A stretch of DNA of 64,000 nt from Schistocephalus solidus (lineage: Eukaryota; Platyhelminthes; Cestoda; Diphyllobothriidea; Diphyllobothriidae), in the NCBI GenBank assembly GCA_017591395.1, contig WEDG01002568.1, positions 186,001 to 250,000 on the forward strand, read 5' to 3'. The notes beneath the pieces were generated by a model that worked only from the letters and a program-made list of their open reading frames with translations, was not told the origin of the DNA and ran no database searches. Below are positions 22,520 through 33,801 of the stretch, piece after piece (position 1 is the first letter of the stretch; each line of letters opens with the position of its first letter). A program made the translations under genes and the position numbers.

Positions 22520-25500
22520 ATCAGCAACTACTTAAAAGCTGCCTTCCAGTACAACTCATGGCTACGCCCAACTAGTCGGATGGTGGCTGGTCTCGTCCCC
22601 GTGGAGGCCGAATGATCTCGTAAGTCGTTTATTAAACAGAGCTGGACAAATTGTGCCGTAATTTATGAGAAATGCTTGGAAACCTCGTTTTGCGGATGGA
22701 CGCTCGTACTCTAGCACTTAATCTGCAACCTTCTTTATATAACATAAGTGGCACTTTCAAAGTGGTAATTGTTCCTTTATATGTTAATAGAAGCTTACTT
22801 TATTCCTCATTCAGGGTTTTCGACACTCATTCAACCAACAGGATAATTGTGTCCACAACCGTAAAGCTAGTCGCTGAGCTCCCTATTGTATTCAAATTAT
22901 CGGACATCAAGATATTCTCAGGGTGGTTTACGTGTCACACTCAAATATATGTCTTGTTGGTAGTCCCAGCGCCAATCGTCATTGATGACTAGTTCACCCA
23001 ATATCTTATTTGGCTTGTTAAGAGCCTGGACCTCCATCAAGTCCTCTTTAAGTATGCACCTCTCAAAGATGCATCAGGTATGTCATACACAGATGGAACT
23101 GTAGATCGGGTCTTTGCGGAGCCCCTGTCATTCTAAAATTACCAGAAGAAGAGTATTTTGCCTTAGTATGCCAACAACGTCAATATTAGTAAAAATAAGT
23201 TAGTAAAAGCAACAATCAGCTCCATTTATAGACTCAGGAGAGAATGGATACTGTAGAAAATGTTTTAGTTACTGCTCCAGCAACCAGTGCGTTGAGGCCG
23301 CCGGATTCACGTTGCTAGAGGTAGAACGTGGAAATAAGTACCCACACGTATTGCAGGTTACTTTGTGCTGAATACCAGAAGGTTATATTTAACGTCAGAG
23401 GTTGGGTAAGGTTAAGGTTAAGATCAGGGTTAATTTTAGGGTTGTGTTTAGGGTTAGGACTATGGAGTAGGCTCCTCCTGAAATCTTTAGTTCAAAGCCA
23501 CTCCTCGTACGGGCGACAAATATTCACGCGTTCCAAGTTGCTATTACAGGGTCCTTCATATTACGAACAATGAAAATAATAGCTTCCTTCTGATGGCCTA
23601 GTTTTTAAACCCATGGCAGCGTGTATCCCGGTCAGTGCTAGGAATTAATTGGTCCAATCGCGCATACACGGTTATGTTCAGGTGACATGACTGCTCTCCA
23701 GACATGTGAAACTTATGTTTGAGAGATTACTGTATGTAGAGCAATAAAGGAAAGGTGAGATATCAAAATATATATCTAAAAATAAAGTTATGGGCCTGAA
23801 ATATCAAAAGTTTTCAAAACTTGCTACTCCCATTAAAAAACTATCTCACTCAAAAATTTGCATCACTGGGGTGAAATGTGTCCAAAATTCCCAGACGACT
23901 GCAGACATATAGGTTGATCTATGTTATAACAGCATGTCACGAAGAGAGCATTATATGCACGAGAGCCCAGAACCTCAGAAGGAAATTCAGAAATGCTCAA
24001 TAATAGTGGTAATGCGCCCCTTCGGTGGCCAAAGACTTGAGGGCTGGGATGTACGCCTATTAAAACTGAAACCCCAGGTCATTTGAGTTAATTTAGCAAT
24101 AATATATTGTAAGACACAGGCAAAGGGCCCCGGTAATAGAGAGGGCCTTACAAAATATCCCAAGAAGTGCAAATCTTCCAATTTTAAAACACGTACCCCA
24201 ACACTCATCCTAAGCCCAACTCTAAAGGAAACTTTAACCACAATCTCAAGTCTTAACCTTAACTTAACCCTAACAATAAACTTAACTGTACAACTCTTTT
24301 AAACCTAACCTTAACTCTGACCTTGAGCCTAACAACAACCTTAACCATAATATCAACCCTAATCTTAACTTAAACACTAACTATACTCTCCCTGGAAATC
24401 TGCACAAGTCCCCGAATTGGTGGGTGTTCCTATTTCCGTGCCTTGCCAAAATTTAGGCATAACGTCAGTAAAGCAGTAATTTGTCTGATAAAACCCAACA
24501 CGACAGTACATTTGCTTCAAAGGTCTTGAGGCGTTTACTTGTGTTTACTGTCGCCCTCAACTGGTTTTGCTCAGTGGCAGTAGCAGGGTATGTTTATGCG
24601 CCTTTTGAGATCTGCCTTATCAGAACCTGAGCTTCCTTAAGCCATTAGGTCATATAATTTTTGAAATAAAACAAATTTTTACAACATTTGAAATACGCAT
24701 TTGGTTTAACGTCGAAGTTGAATTACTTAGTCAAATAAACGACCTCGTACAAGTATTGAAATTGTAATATTTAGCCGGGCAACGCTATCTGAAAGATTCA
24801 ATTTTAGGCATTCATAAAAGTGCGAAATATTACATATCTAAAGGCAAATTTAAATAAAGGATCAAATACAGATTATTTTATTAGATCGAATAGAAAAGGT
24901 GGTAACCCACTTAAGAACACTTCGCCTTACAATCACAAAAATATTCGAGTTCCCCTAATGGATAGATATTACCCGACATTCCTTAGTCATGGTCTAAATT
25001 TAATACACATTACGGTGCCCTACCTAAAGGGTCGGCATATGGGGCGAAACCATATTCAGAAAGACGAAATAGTGTAGGTGAGAGAGACTATCATGACAAT
25101 CGGCGCCCTAGACTATGCAGTTCAGTGACATCTGTATAACCATTCAGGGAATAAAGGTCATTTGGAGCCAATTTAAACACCGCCGTTGACGAACTTATAT
25201 TAACCTAAGTGCATTCGACCAAATTACCTACCCATAAGCAGGTGACGAGCCTGCAGAACATTAGCTCCAGGTACTTAGCGTAACAACATCTGTGAAACAG
25301 ATTATTTGAAAATCACCAAACTTATGAATGTGCTTGCAGACAGTCCATTCGACAGAAGTCAAGAAAGACGTTTGAATTTAATGCCAAAGCATTCAAGCTC
25401 CCTAGTTGACGAAGAATGAAGAAAGTGAGAAATGTATTCTATAGACGAACTGCGCAAAACATAATCTGTATTCTAATGTTTGCGCCTGTCTCTGATGATG

Positions 25501-26690
25501 AATTCGAATGTGAGTCCGAACCGGCAGGCCAAAAAACTTCTTGTTTCAGCAATCGCATCCTTTTCCAAATTGATTTGATGTCCCATTTTCGCGTTCTGTT
25601 TAGGCAGCCAAATAGGTTATCCTTACAAAGGCGAAGGCCAGATCATTTAAAAAATATGACTTACAAATCCATGTAATTAAATGCCCTTCTAGGCCATTTC
25701 TATACCAACAGGAAGCCAGTTGTTTTCTCACATCCGTACACTCTTAGCCCATGCACATATTCTATAATCAGGCTGTGGCCACACCATTCCGATCAAGTTT
25801 GCTTCCACAACTAGGATAAGATGTGGTTTGTGCGCTATTTTTGCACTACTGTGTAATTTAGAAAATGAAAAGCTAAAGCATCAACTGCTTGGAAAATACT
25901 TTAATATTCACACACCGTCACACGATAGCGAATCTATAACCACATAGTCCAACATAGAAGAGAAACGGTGCCCAGGATGCATTCTTCGTTTGAGACGGAA
26001 AACTGTCAGCATCAGTGAGGACAGTTGATAAACGGGCACCTTTAATCTATCCGTTTTTAACAATTCTTCACGATAAAGGCTACGACGTTGGCATTAATGT
26101 GCTAATTACCACAAGGGCAAATATTTAAGTAGGAAATGCTTCTTATAAGCCTTCATTGTAAGCACCCACAATCTTCCATATCTATAGCCTATTATGAGGT
26201 GAGGCTGTAGATAGGACCAGAACTAGCAGTTGCAGAAAGCGAACATCAGAGGCTTCATAAAATAGTTAAAAGCTTCGAAGTATCACTTAATTTTGCAAGT
26301 TGAGACAATTATGAACTCCATAAGTCGTTTTTATTCGGACGATCGAGAAAGGACACCGAAGGGTGCCTTGAGCTGTTGAGGTTACCTCACATTAGACCAC
26401 TCAGCTCTGGCTAAGATGTCAGACGAAGAAGAGGCAATCACTGGAGCATGGTGTTTATTGGCCGAAAGTTTCGAACCCATAATCAGAAACAGATGCAGTC
26501 AACTAACATGTATTAGCTGAACAGTCAGTTGAAAAACCTCGAAATCACGACGTTTAGCACGTCAGCTTTGTTATAATGGGCGCACTGAAGTGCCCTAGCG
26601 ACGGATGCTGATAATCTAACTCAATCGCTCTCTCTTCCCTCTGTCATGCGTCAGCCAACTTTTCGAGTCAGTCAATTAACTGGTGTTAGG
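22520..26690. other. Intergenic DNA without recognised genes
   Basis: AT-rich DNA with TTAGGG/CCTAAC-like degenerate tracts at about 23400-23462 and 24185-24380. Open frames are short and motif-free. Nothing else was recognised. Confidence 0.4.
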
Positions 26691-27480
26691 AGTGTTAGGC
26701 GCAAGTGGCTTCTAGTGCTCAGGAGTCCGTCTACGCATGCCACACACAACCTGAACCTCCCGCACGACGTTTCAGGTTTTTACACAAATGCGATTGGCGG
26801 TCCAGATCTCAAGTGAGTAAGAGTGCTCTGGAGAAAGAGCCGAAGGAAACACTTTCAACTCAGGCGAACGTTGCCTATTCAGCGCTTATGGTGGATGATG
26901 CGAGACAGGTTCCTGCGTGATGTATGGGCTAGTGGGGAGATGCGTGGTGATGACATGTGTCTTACAGTGGTCTACCACAAATTTCCTGGGGGTGCGTGTG
27001 GCCGAGTGCGCCACTGCGCGGATTGAACGCGCGGTTAAAGTACGGACATATAAGACGGGTATACGCTAAGACACTGGTAGCCTTTGACTGTGTTTTTATT
27101 TATGCGCAACTTTTAATAGTTGTTGCACTCAATGAGAATTTTCTAAATTTGTCACTATTCATGCTTGTTTAAGTAGATGTTTCTTGGCCGTTACGCGGCG
27201 TACTCCAAAACTGGTGAGCTTCGGTTTCATTATCCGATATTTCACCTGATACCCTGGGCATCGGTGACATCAAGGTCGCTCCTAACGTAGCAGTTTTTCT
27301 TGGTCAATTTCCACGTACTATACGCGTGGGATCAGAATACAGATCGCGTTGACTCGCTAAAACTTCTGGCACTGGTTTGCCGATCCCAGCGCCACTAATC
27401 AGCAAGGAACCGACCAGAAGTCTACATGATGTGCAGGTGCGGTCAAAATGAATGTAGGTTAGTCTCAATTGCGTATACTT
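26690..27480. other. GC-richer repeat-like DNA
   Basis: A GC-richer stretch with short + strand frames but no recognised domain. It looks like dispersed repeat material, for example a retroelement 3' region, but no second copy was found in this window. Confidence 0.3.
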
Positions 27481-27790
27481 GGTGTGGGCGGCGGTGTTGT
27501 TGAGGGTGGTTGTTTACGGGGTGTAGGGATAGCTGTGGGCGGCGGGGAATCTGGAGCATGATCATCGGTGGTAGTGGACGTTGTCGTGAGTGCCGTGGTG
27601 GTTGGTGCAGGGGTGGCGATGGAGGTGTTTACGGAGGCTGTAGGTGGGGTTATTGCTTTGCTGTTGTATTGGATTTTAAAATATCTGATAAAACCGATCC
27701 ACGTGGAGTTTCCGTTGACAAAGGGGGCTTGTTGGTAGGGGTTGGGTGTTGGCGTAGTGAGACAGAGTCACTTGAGATTTTATAATCGCT
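27480..27790 (-). mobile_element. Pro/Thr-rich linker fragment, possibly from the zinc-finger LINE
   Basis: The + strand is very G-rich. Its complement encodes a Pro/Thr/Ala-rich low-complexity stretch (ccgccgcccacag, accaccacgg motifs) like the linkers between zinc fingers in the LINE at the window start. No CPHC finger is visible, so this is a weak assignment. A simple G-rich tract is the alternative. Confidence 0.3.
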
Positions 27791-28199
27791 CTTTTGGTTT
27801 TTTAGCAACGATCCGTTTGGCTTCGTAAATAAGGATAAGTGTACAAATTTGAACAAGTGGGCTGCCAAAAGATTTCATACGCTCAAGACCACGTCAAAGG
27901 GCCTTGTGCGAGAGCATACATGGGCCTTGCAGTTCACTGGCCGCGTTTGGGTAATTCTGATTGGCCGAGAGCCAAATTACAATTACTACGTATGTGCCAA
28001 TACACCAGAGGGACGCACCGTGGTAACAGACGCCCGGTTTAGGGCCACTGCAGTCCTTGTAGCACCACTTTTTTCCTCCTTTTCAGGGAGTACTCTCGGC
28101 GACGGGTCGCCATGAAAGAATCCATTGGGTAGGCCGTCGCCACCCATCCTTGAGACCCGGCCGCTCCAGCCCATTTGCCTCAGCGTGGTGTAACGTAGG

Positions 28200-30633
28200 G
28201 GGAGAGGTATGCGTATTTGCGTCCTACGTAAGAACCTTCGTCAAGCATTAAGCAGTCAGCTATTTGCCTCACCGTTTGCCGCAATGATTCTTACGGGATA
28301 TTCAATTCTCGAATTTTGTGGGTTATTCCGACGGCTCTGTGCTTTTGCTGTTTGCTATAATTAATTGCTTTTTGGGACACGCCCTATGTACTCATCCAAA
28401 TTACATCTCACTTGCCATTATATGCTTTATTTTCAGAAGCTCATTTCTTACAAGAAATTGTAAACTCTAATCAGTGTAATCCTACTTTCGGTAGATCCTT
28501 AGCGTCGTTGCTTTGCGAAAAAGTTTCCCCTTTTTACTGTGCTTTTACCAAAGCATCTTGACCGACTTCCGAATTATCGCTTACTTACCATAGTCCACAC
28601 ATATTTTCTGACTTACGTTTCCGGACTTTATTTAATTGGAGATCTGGGCCCCACAAGGAAATAATTTTTTATTATTTCTTCGGAAAAGTGTACACTAACT
28701 GTATGGCCATGCTTAAACCTATCTTGCCATGTCTCTGTCACGAGTAAATGAGGAAGATTACATGTGATTACTAGCGGACCTAGAGCTAGTCCATGTGGAA
28801 GTAAAAATAATGATAGTGAACATTTCTGATGATCTTCGAGCAACATTTCCATCAATATTTTAGGATAACGTGCTGTAGACTCGGATAGAAGAATCAAGAA
28901 GATATATGGCTTTAAAAGAACCAATAATGGACCAACTTGTTAATTTAATCAAGGAATGCCTATACCGAAGATGAGGAAGCGAGTTACTATCCCGAGCTTT
29001 AAGTACGGTTAGCGAGTCCACTTTTAGGACTCAGCGGGATTCAATAAGGCAAACAGTTTGAGTGAAGAAAGCATCCAATCAGGTATACACTCTGTTTATC
29101 GGGCTATTACACCCCTTGTTATGGCCATCAACTGAAGACTTCCCCAATGTGCACACTCCTTTACTTCATATATTTAGATCCATTCAGAGAATTGAGAGAT
29201 GACTGGCTTTCCAAACGTGACATTTTTGATGGCAAATCAACAATAGGCATTTTAAAATTAGGAGCGATCTTAAAGAAACCTACAGAGCCCACATACCAGA
29301 AAGAAAATCGCAAGCTAAAATTTTGAGAATGGTTTGGTTTCACAAGGTTTTAAAACGGTTTACATGGAAGGTTGCTGGCACTCTAAGTTCAAAAGCAAGC
29401 TTAACAAGCCATGATCAGATTATCTTACAGTTAATTTTAACATTACGTAACTATAACTGAGTACGTTCCTTTAAAAGCTGGATGCAAAATATCAGAAAAC
29501 AGCGTTAAACATTGGAATATAGGCAAACGAGAGCTGAAACACCAGCACGTAGGCAAAAAAGTAAAATACTTGTCAATATATGCCAGTATATTCAAACTTT
29601 ATTTCCGGTAGAACAAAAGTGGGATGATTTTGAAAGTCTAAGAATAAGAATAGCTACGATTGCCAGCATTGACTGCAAGCTAGACTGCGCAGGGTAAGTT
29701 GCATAAAGAATCAGTAGCAGAACTACGAGGAAGACATAGAGCTCATTTCGGTATCATTCAGACATATCTTCACGCGAGAACTCCGCAAAAGTCAGCTTCC
29801 GGCCACACGCGGTCAAGGCTGTGTGTAATTCGTTTCGCACATAAAGAGGAAGAGCATCAGCTAACTCCAGCGAGTTGTGAGCCGCATAGGTTGGGGAACA
29901 CTGGTCATCCAAAAGAAGAAAATGAAAGTTAGCAGCTAAGGAGACGTTTCCAGGTTCTAAATACGTACGAGAGGAATTTCCAACGCTTGACACTTGAGAT
30001 AATCCTATTAGCATTGACTAAATTCGAAACATCAAAAACGTAGGTAACGTAAAACCTCAATCAACATTTATCGGTCCAGAAGACCCAACAGGAGAGGCTG
30101 TACGCAAGTTAAAACCAAAATACATGATGAGAAAATAATAACTTAAACCAAGTTATTTAATGAACCCCGATACGCAAACGAATTGCTTCCAGTTGAACAG
30201 TTTGTACCATAATAAGCTGTCAAGCATTTCAGCTCGTCTTTGCTGCTGCCGACCAGAAAAATACCTTGGTAATAACGACTGTAAGAATGTGAATGTCCTT
30301 AAAATGCCATAATAAAAATGGCTTGGTACGACCTGAACCCAGACCAATAGCAGACTGGACCTGTTCGGCAAAACTGATACAAAAGTGACAAATCCGTCGC
30401 GACTCTGAAACATTCGATGGATAAACGCATTCTTCTTAAGATTCAACTCCTATAACTCGTAGTCGTACTGGTCGTTTGGAATAAAAATGTAACGTTACAT
30501 TCATTCATTCGCAAAGCATGTAAAAGAAATGAACCGGGGAGCTCAAATTGCAGTTGAAAGATGTGTGTCTATTTAAAAGCCTGAGTTGTATTCTGAACAC
30601 CCGTCTTATTTACTGCCTATTGTTGCAGGCATG

Positions 30634-30640
<7 letters not shown>
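28200..30640. other. Intergenic DNA without recognised genes
   Basis: AT-rich, short frames only. A small + strand frame at 29512-29697 and a reverse frame at 28628-28924 lack motifs. No gene supported. Confidence 0.35.

Positions 30641-30669
<29 letters not shown>
30636..30669. repeat. AT dinucleotide microsatellite
   Basis: A run of about 16 at units (atatatatat...). A shorter one lies at about 33620-33640. Confidence 0.9.
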
Positions 30670-30670
<1 letters not shown>

Positions 30671-30879
30671 GTTAAAAGCTCAGTACTTGGGTCATAATAT
30701 TCCTGTCCATTGAGAGCTGCGCTTTCCGTTGGTTCACCAGATTTTATGTTTTTGACATCATTTTGTATGGAAATTCCGTTGCGATTGTATACGTGAACAA
30801 GTCATACCAGAGTATTGGCAATAAAAGCGGAAATTCGAGTCCCAGGAAGTAGTTCAAAAGCGCCATAGCTGGGACATGA

Positions 30880-30940
30880 AATTTATTAACCTGACGTTTT
30901 GGGTTCATCCTCGAACGCATCATCAGAGTTGCAGTATTTA
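30880..30940 (-). repeat. CUGAUGA...GUCAGG element, hammerhead-like, downstream of a Penelope-like element
   Basis: The reverse strand reads CTCTGATGATGCGTTCGAGG, then ATGAACCCAAAACGTCAGG, then TTAATAAATTTC. The order CUGAUGA - short stem (GUUC...GAAC) - (G)AAAC - GUC resembles a hammerhead core with one substitution (CAAAAC for CGAAAC). A competing simple hairpin, CUGAUG with CGUCAG, is also possible. It lies on the 3' side of the Penelope-like sequence at 31.3-32.2 kb. Confidence 0.45.
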
Positions 30941-31014
30941 GAGGATTCAGTTGCTAAGCCACCACATACCTAGGACAAGTAATAATTCCGTCCTTGTAGT
31001 AAAGGCGGATGAAC

Positions 31015-31335
31015 AATGCCGACAAAGACAAAGGAGATTGGAATAGCCATGTATGGATTCTTAGCCGTCATTAACCAGCCATACACAACAGGTGATACTC
31101 CACCCAAGGCTCGAAACCGCGACCTGTTGCTTGGAAGTCCAACGCTCGAGCCTCTGGTGGGGCACCATCTGGGTTTGTGTATGGCTTGCTGATGACAATT
31201 AATAAGCCAGAAATGGCCATTCCAGTCTCCGTGGTTTTTATCGGTAGTGTACTACTACCTATACTACTAGCCGCGTGGCGGCTGCTGTCGGGGCTCAAGA
31301 TAGAGCCCTAAGGCAGAACGGGACGAGTGAGTCCT
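31015..31335. repeat. Head-to-head inverted SINE pair
   Basis: A reverse copy (about 31019-31143: cgttagt-like body, aaccgcgacctgttgc, tccaacgctcgag) abuts a + copy (about 31141-31335: ggtggggcaccatctggg, tgatgacaattaataagcc, gtggcggctgctgtcgggg, ggcagaacgggacgagtgag). The arrangement matches the pairs at 17.2 and 22.1 kb. Confidence 0.75.
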
Positions 31336-32200
31336 GTAACCCATCAGTGTGCTTATCCGCCAAGGTTCCCTCTTCATCGAGGACGGTTAAACTATGGTGC
31401 GGCAATCGCATGATTGGCCCGGCATTCGAGTCTTTAATCACTGAAATTGCATCACCCATGTTGAATGTTGGTGTGATGATTGCTCGGCCAGTTGGCTCAC
31501 CGATACTGGCTTTGGAAACGGTGTTCACCTGCGTGCTTGCCGAATAACTAATTACGTTGGCTAAGTCAAGTCTGAACACAGAATATGGGGTGGGAACAGC
31601 ATTACACCTGTTAATGGACTGGGGGTTGTGAACCGTGACTAAAACTGCTCGAGGCTCATGCGTTTGTCAACTCCTGCGAGAATTTCAGTCTCCTTGAAAA
31701 TGTATGTGTGACCCGTTCTTGTCGAGTGAGTTGCGACTTGAGAGTTGACGTTATTTCTTCATAATGCCACTGTGTCCGGCTATTCGCCTCCCAAGCGGCC
31801 TTCCAGTTTCTCTGACGTAGCCGCTTTATCCGAAACCACAATAGAGCCAATAAACAACTCCAAGCAATTCTGCCGTGACAGAGGCTCTTTCGCTCTCATT
31901 ACCTGACCATTACCTCAGTACCTGAAAATGGTTGCCTCCGCTCTGTGTGCGACTCCAAATCTAAGTGGCGCGAGGCTGCCAAAGGCCGCCGAGAAGTGCT
32001 CGCCAAAAATTTAGGGTCGATGTGATTTGGTCTCTCGTCTCACTTGGTTGACGAAGTTGCATGAGTAGCATTTTCTCTGAACACCCGACGAAGGTAACAC
32101 AATTCGGCAGCCTTGCCTTCCGGTTCACTACAGTGCGCCTCATCACGCGGATGTAGCGGCCTTACTCAACGGCTTTTGCGGCCGACTGGACGATTACGAC
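31295..32200 (-). mobile_element. Penelope-like element fragment with GIY-YIG endonuclease C-terminus
   Basis: On the reverse strand about 31800 reads GYVRETGRPLGRRIAGHSG, matching the GIY-YIG core (Y-V-x-E-T-G-R-x-L). Further on come HTYIFKETEILAGVDKR and PQSINRCNAVPTPYSVFRLD, the usual C-terminal end of GIY-YIG Penelope-like proteins. The frames are interrupted by stops and shifts, so this is a relic. Reverse-strand sequence to about 32200 is likely more of the same, less clearly. No RT domain was identified. Confidence 0.7.
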
Positions 32201-33709
32201 GAAGGTAAAATCTACATGGCGAACAAGGATTTCGGTGTGATAGTGAACAAGCGAGTTTAACCACTGTATGAGCGCAGACATTTTTTCGAATTTCTTTCTG
32301 GGCCCAGGTTTCAGAGCAGAAGGAACGTCGTTGTAATGGTACGTATATGCTGTGCCAGAAAATTATGATCCAAGCACATATTGTGCCTTTGTCCCGCACG
32401 CTACTTATAATAACCCAGAAGTCGAAAGATGTTCGAAAGGTATTCTGCCGCAAACTTTCACCTATGATTGATAAAAAAAAGAATTTAACATGCTCCGACA
32501 ACAATTAATAGAATCAAATGCACGTTTGTGCCCTGTTTAGCCCGTCAAACGCTTGAGAACGACGAGATATCCTGCCAGTGAAATCCAGAACGTCATAGAT
32601 ACTATGATTGAGATTAACGTTTAAGAGAGACTAACTTTGCATTGTATGCTACGAATTTAAGCTAAAAGTCCTCTAAGGAAAGCCTAGATTCCAATCTGAG
32701 CCAGACTAATTGGGTTGTTTTATGGTAAGGACAACCTCAGCAGGTTTCTTTATACATAAATATTTCAGGTATGTTTCGTGAAAGTGGGAAGCTCATTTTT
32801 TGAAAAATCCGTAAATTTCCGGTAGGATCTTCCCCTCCAGCGCCTACAATACTCGTTCACGGTAATACCGATACTCATGAGAATCTGTGGTATCGTGTGC
32901 TGACAAGCATATGTGGTAACGAAACACACCGTGATTTTACTTCGCCGAAGAGCGTATGACGAAGTTAGCATTAACACCCGGGATTGCTACTTTTGAATTT
33001 TATTACACATTAATCACTAACTTGAACTAAATAAGTTTGAACTGTTAGTAATTATGCTTTCAGTGTTATGTATCGTCTAACACCACTATTAACAACAGGG
33101 GTTTCGTTGCCATTTAGCGCGAAGAAAATTAAGACATGAATGTAAAAGGTACGGAGCCAAACACTATTCTTTCAAGGTTAGGGACATTGCCTTAAGCTGA
33201 ATCATGCCCGTTCATGATTAAGAGTTTTCGAGGATTTCTCAGCTTGAAGGTCGTGCTGTGCATTTTCTACGTAAAACTGCCTCGGAAACTATGAACATGA
33301 ATACTAAGAATGGCGCTAAGGTATTTTTAGACTTTCAGGCCAGTTTATCCTCTTGACAGGAAACCATTTCACTTGACCATGCCTCAACTAAGATAGTTAA
33401 AGAGTTCTTTGATTTAAACGCTGTCTATCTTAAAAAGAAAAAAACGAATACGGCAAGTGAGAATAAAAGCGTAGCACACAATTTACACATAAAACCAGTC
33501 TGACGGGGTGCATTTCAGTTTAACCAAAGGTTCCTCAATAAGCATGGACTGTTTTGTTAGAAAATGCTCTTTTGATAAGTCACTCTCAGGAAATGGCTTC
33601 CATTATAATTAGGACTAATATATATATATATATATATATAAGGCCAGCAACCGACGTTTGCATGAAATAAAAGGACTAAATGTGAGAGGTTAGGATTATG
33701 GAAATACAC
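32200..33709. other. Intergenic DNA between Penelope-like relic and AMD1
   Basis: Reverse-strand open frames at 32166-32504 and 32765-32977 carry no recognised motif. The 3' untranslated region of AMD1 should fall just below 33710, but no clear AATAAA was placed. Confidence 0.35.
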
Positions 33710-33801
33710 CTAAGGCAAAACTTCGATGATATAAACGCGCTCTGCACGCTCAAGCATCTCAACCACCATTGCATTGACGTAAACGAAACCGTTTCTAAAT
33801 T
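33710..33801 (-). CDS. AMD1: AMD1 exon 11, terminal
   Basis: Acceptor ctggctcacag bounds the exon, which encodes FRNGFVYVNAMVVEMLERAE then RVYIIEVLP and TAG. NGFVYVN and the final hydrophobic strand align in position and spacing with the C-terminus of the family. The 3' distance and splice phase fit. Confidence 0.6.

Noticed and set aside
28628..28924. 98-codon reverse frame as a gene
   Set aside because: AT-rich chance frame without motifs, splice support or compositional change.
31015..31335. Inverted-repeat DNA transposon (MITE)
   Set aside because: The arms match the SINE body and tRNA-like head seen elsewhere as single units, so two SINEs in opposite orientation explain it better.
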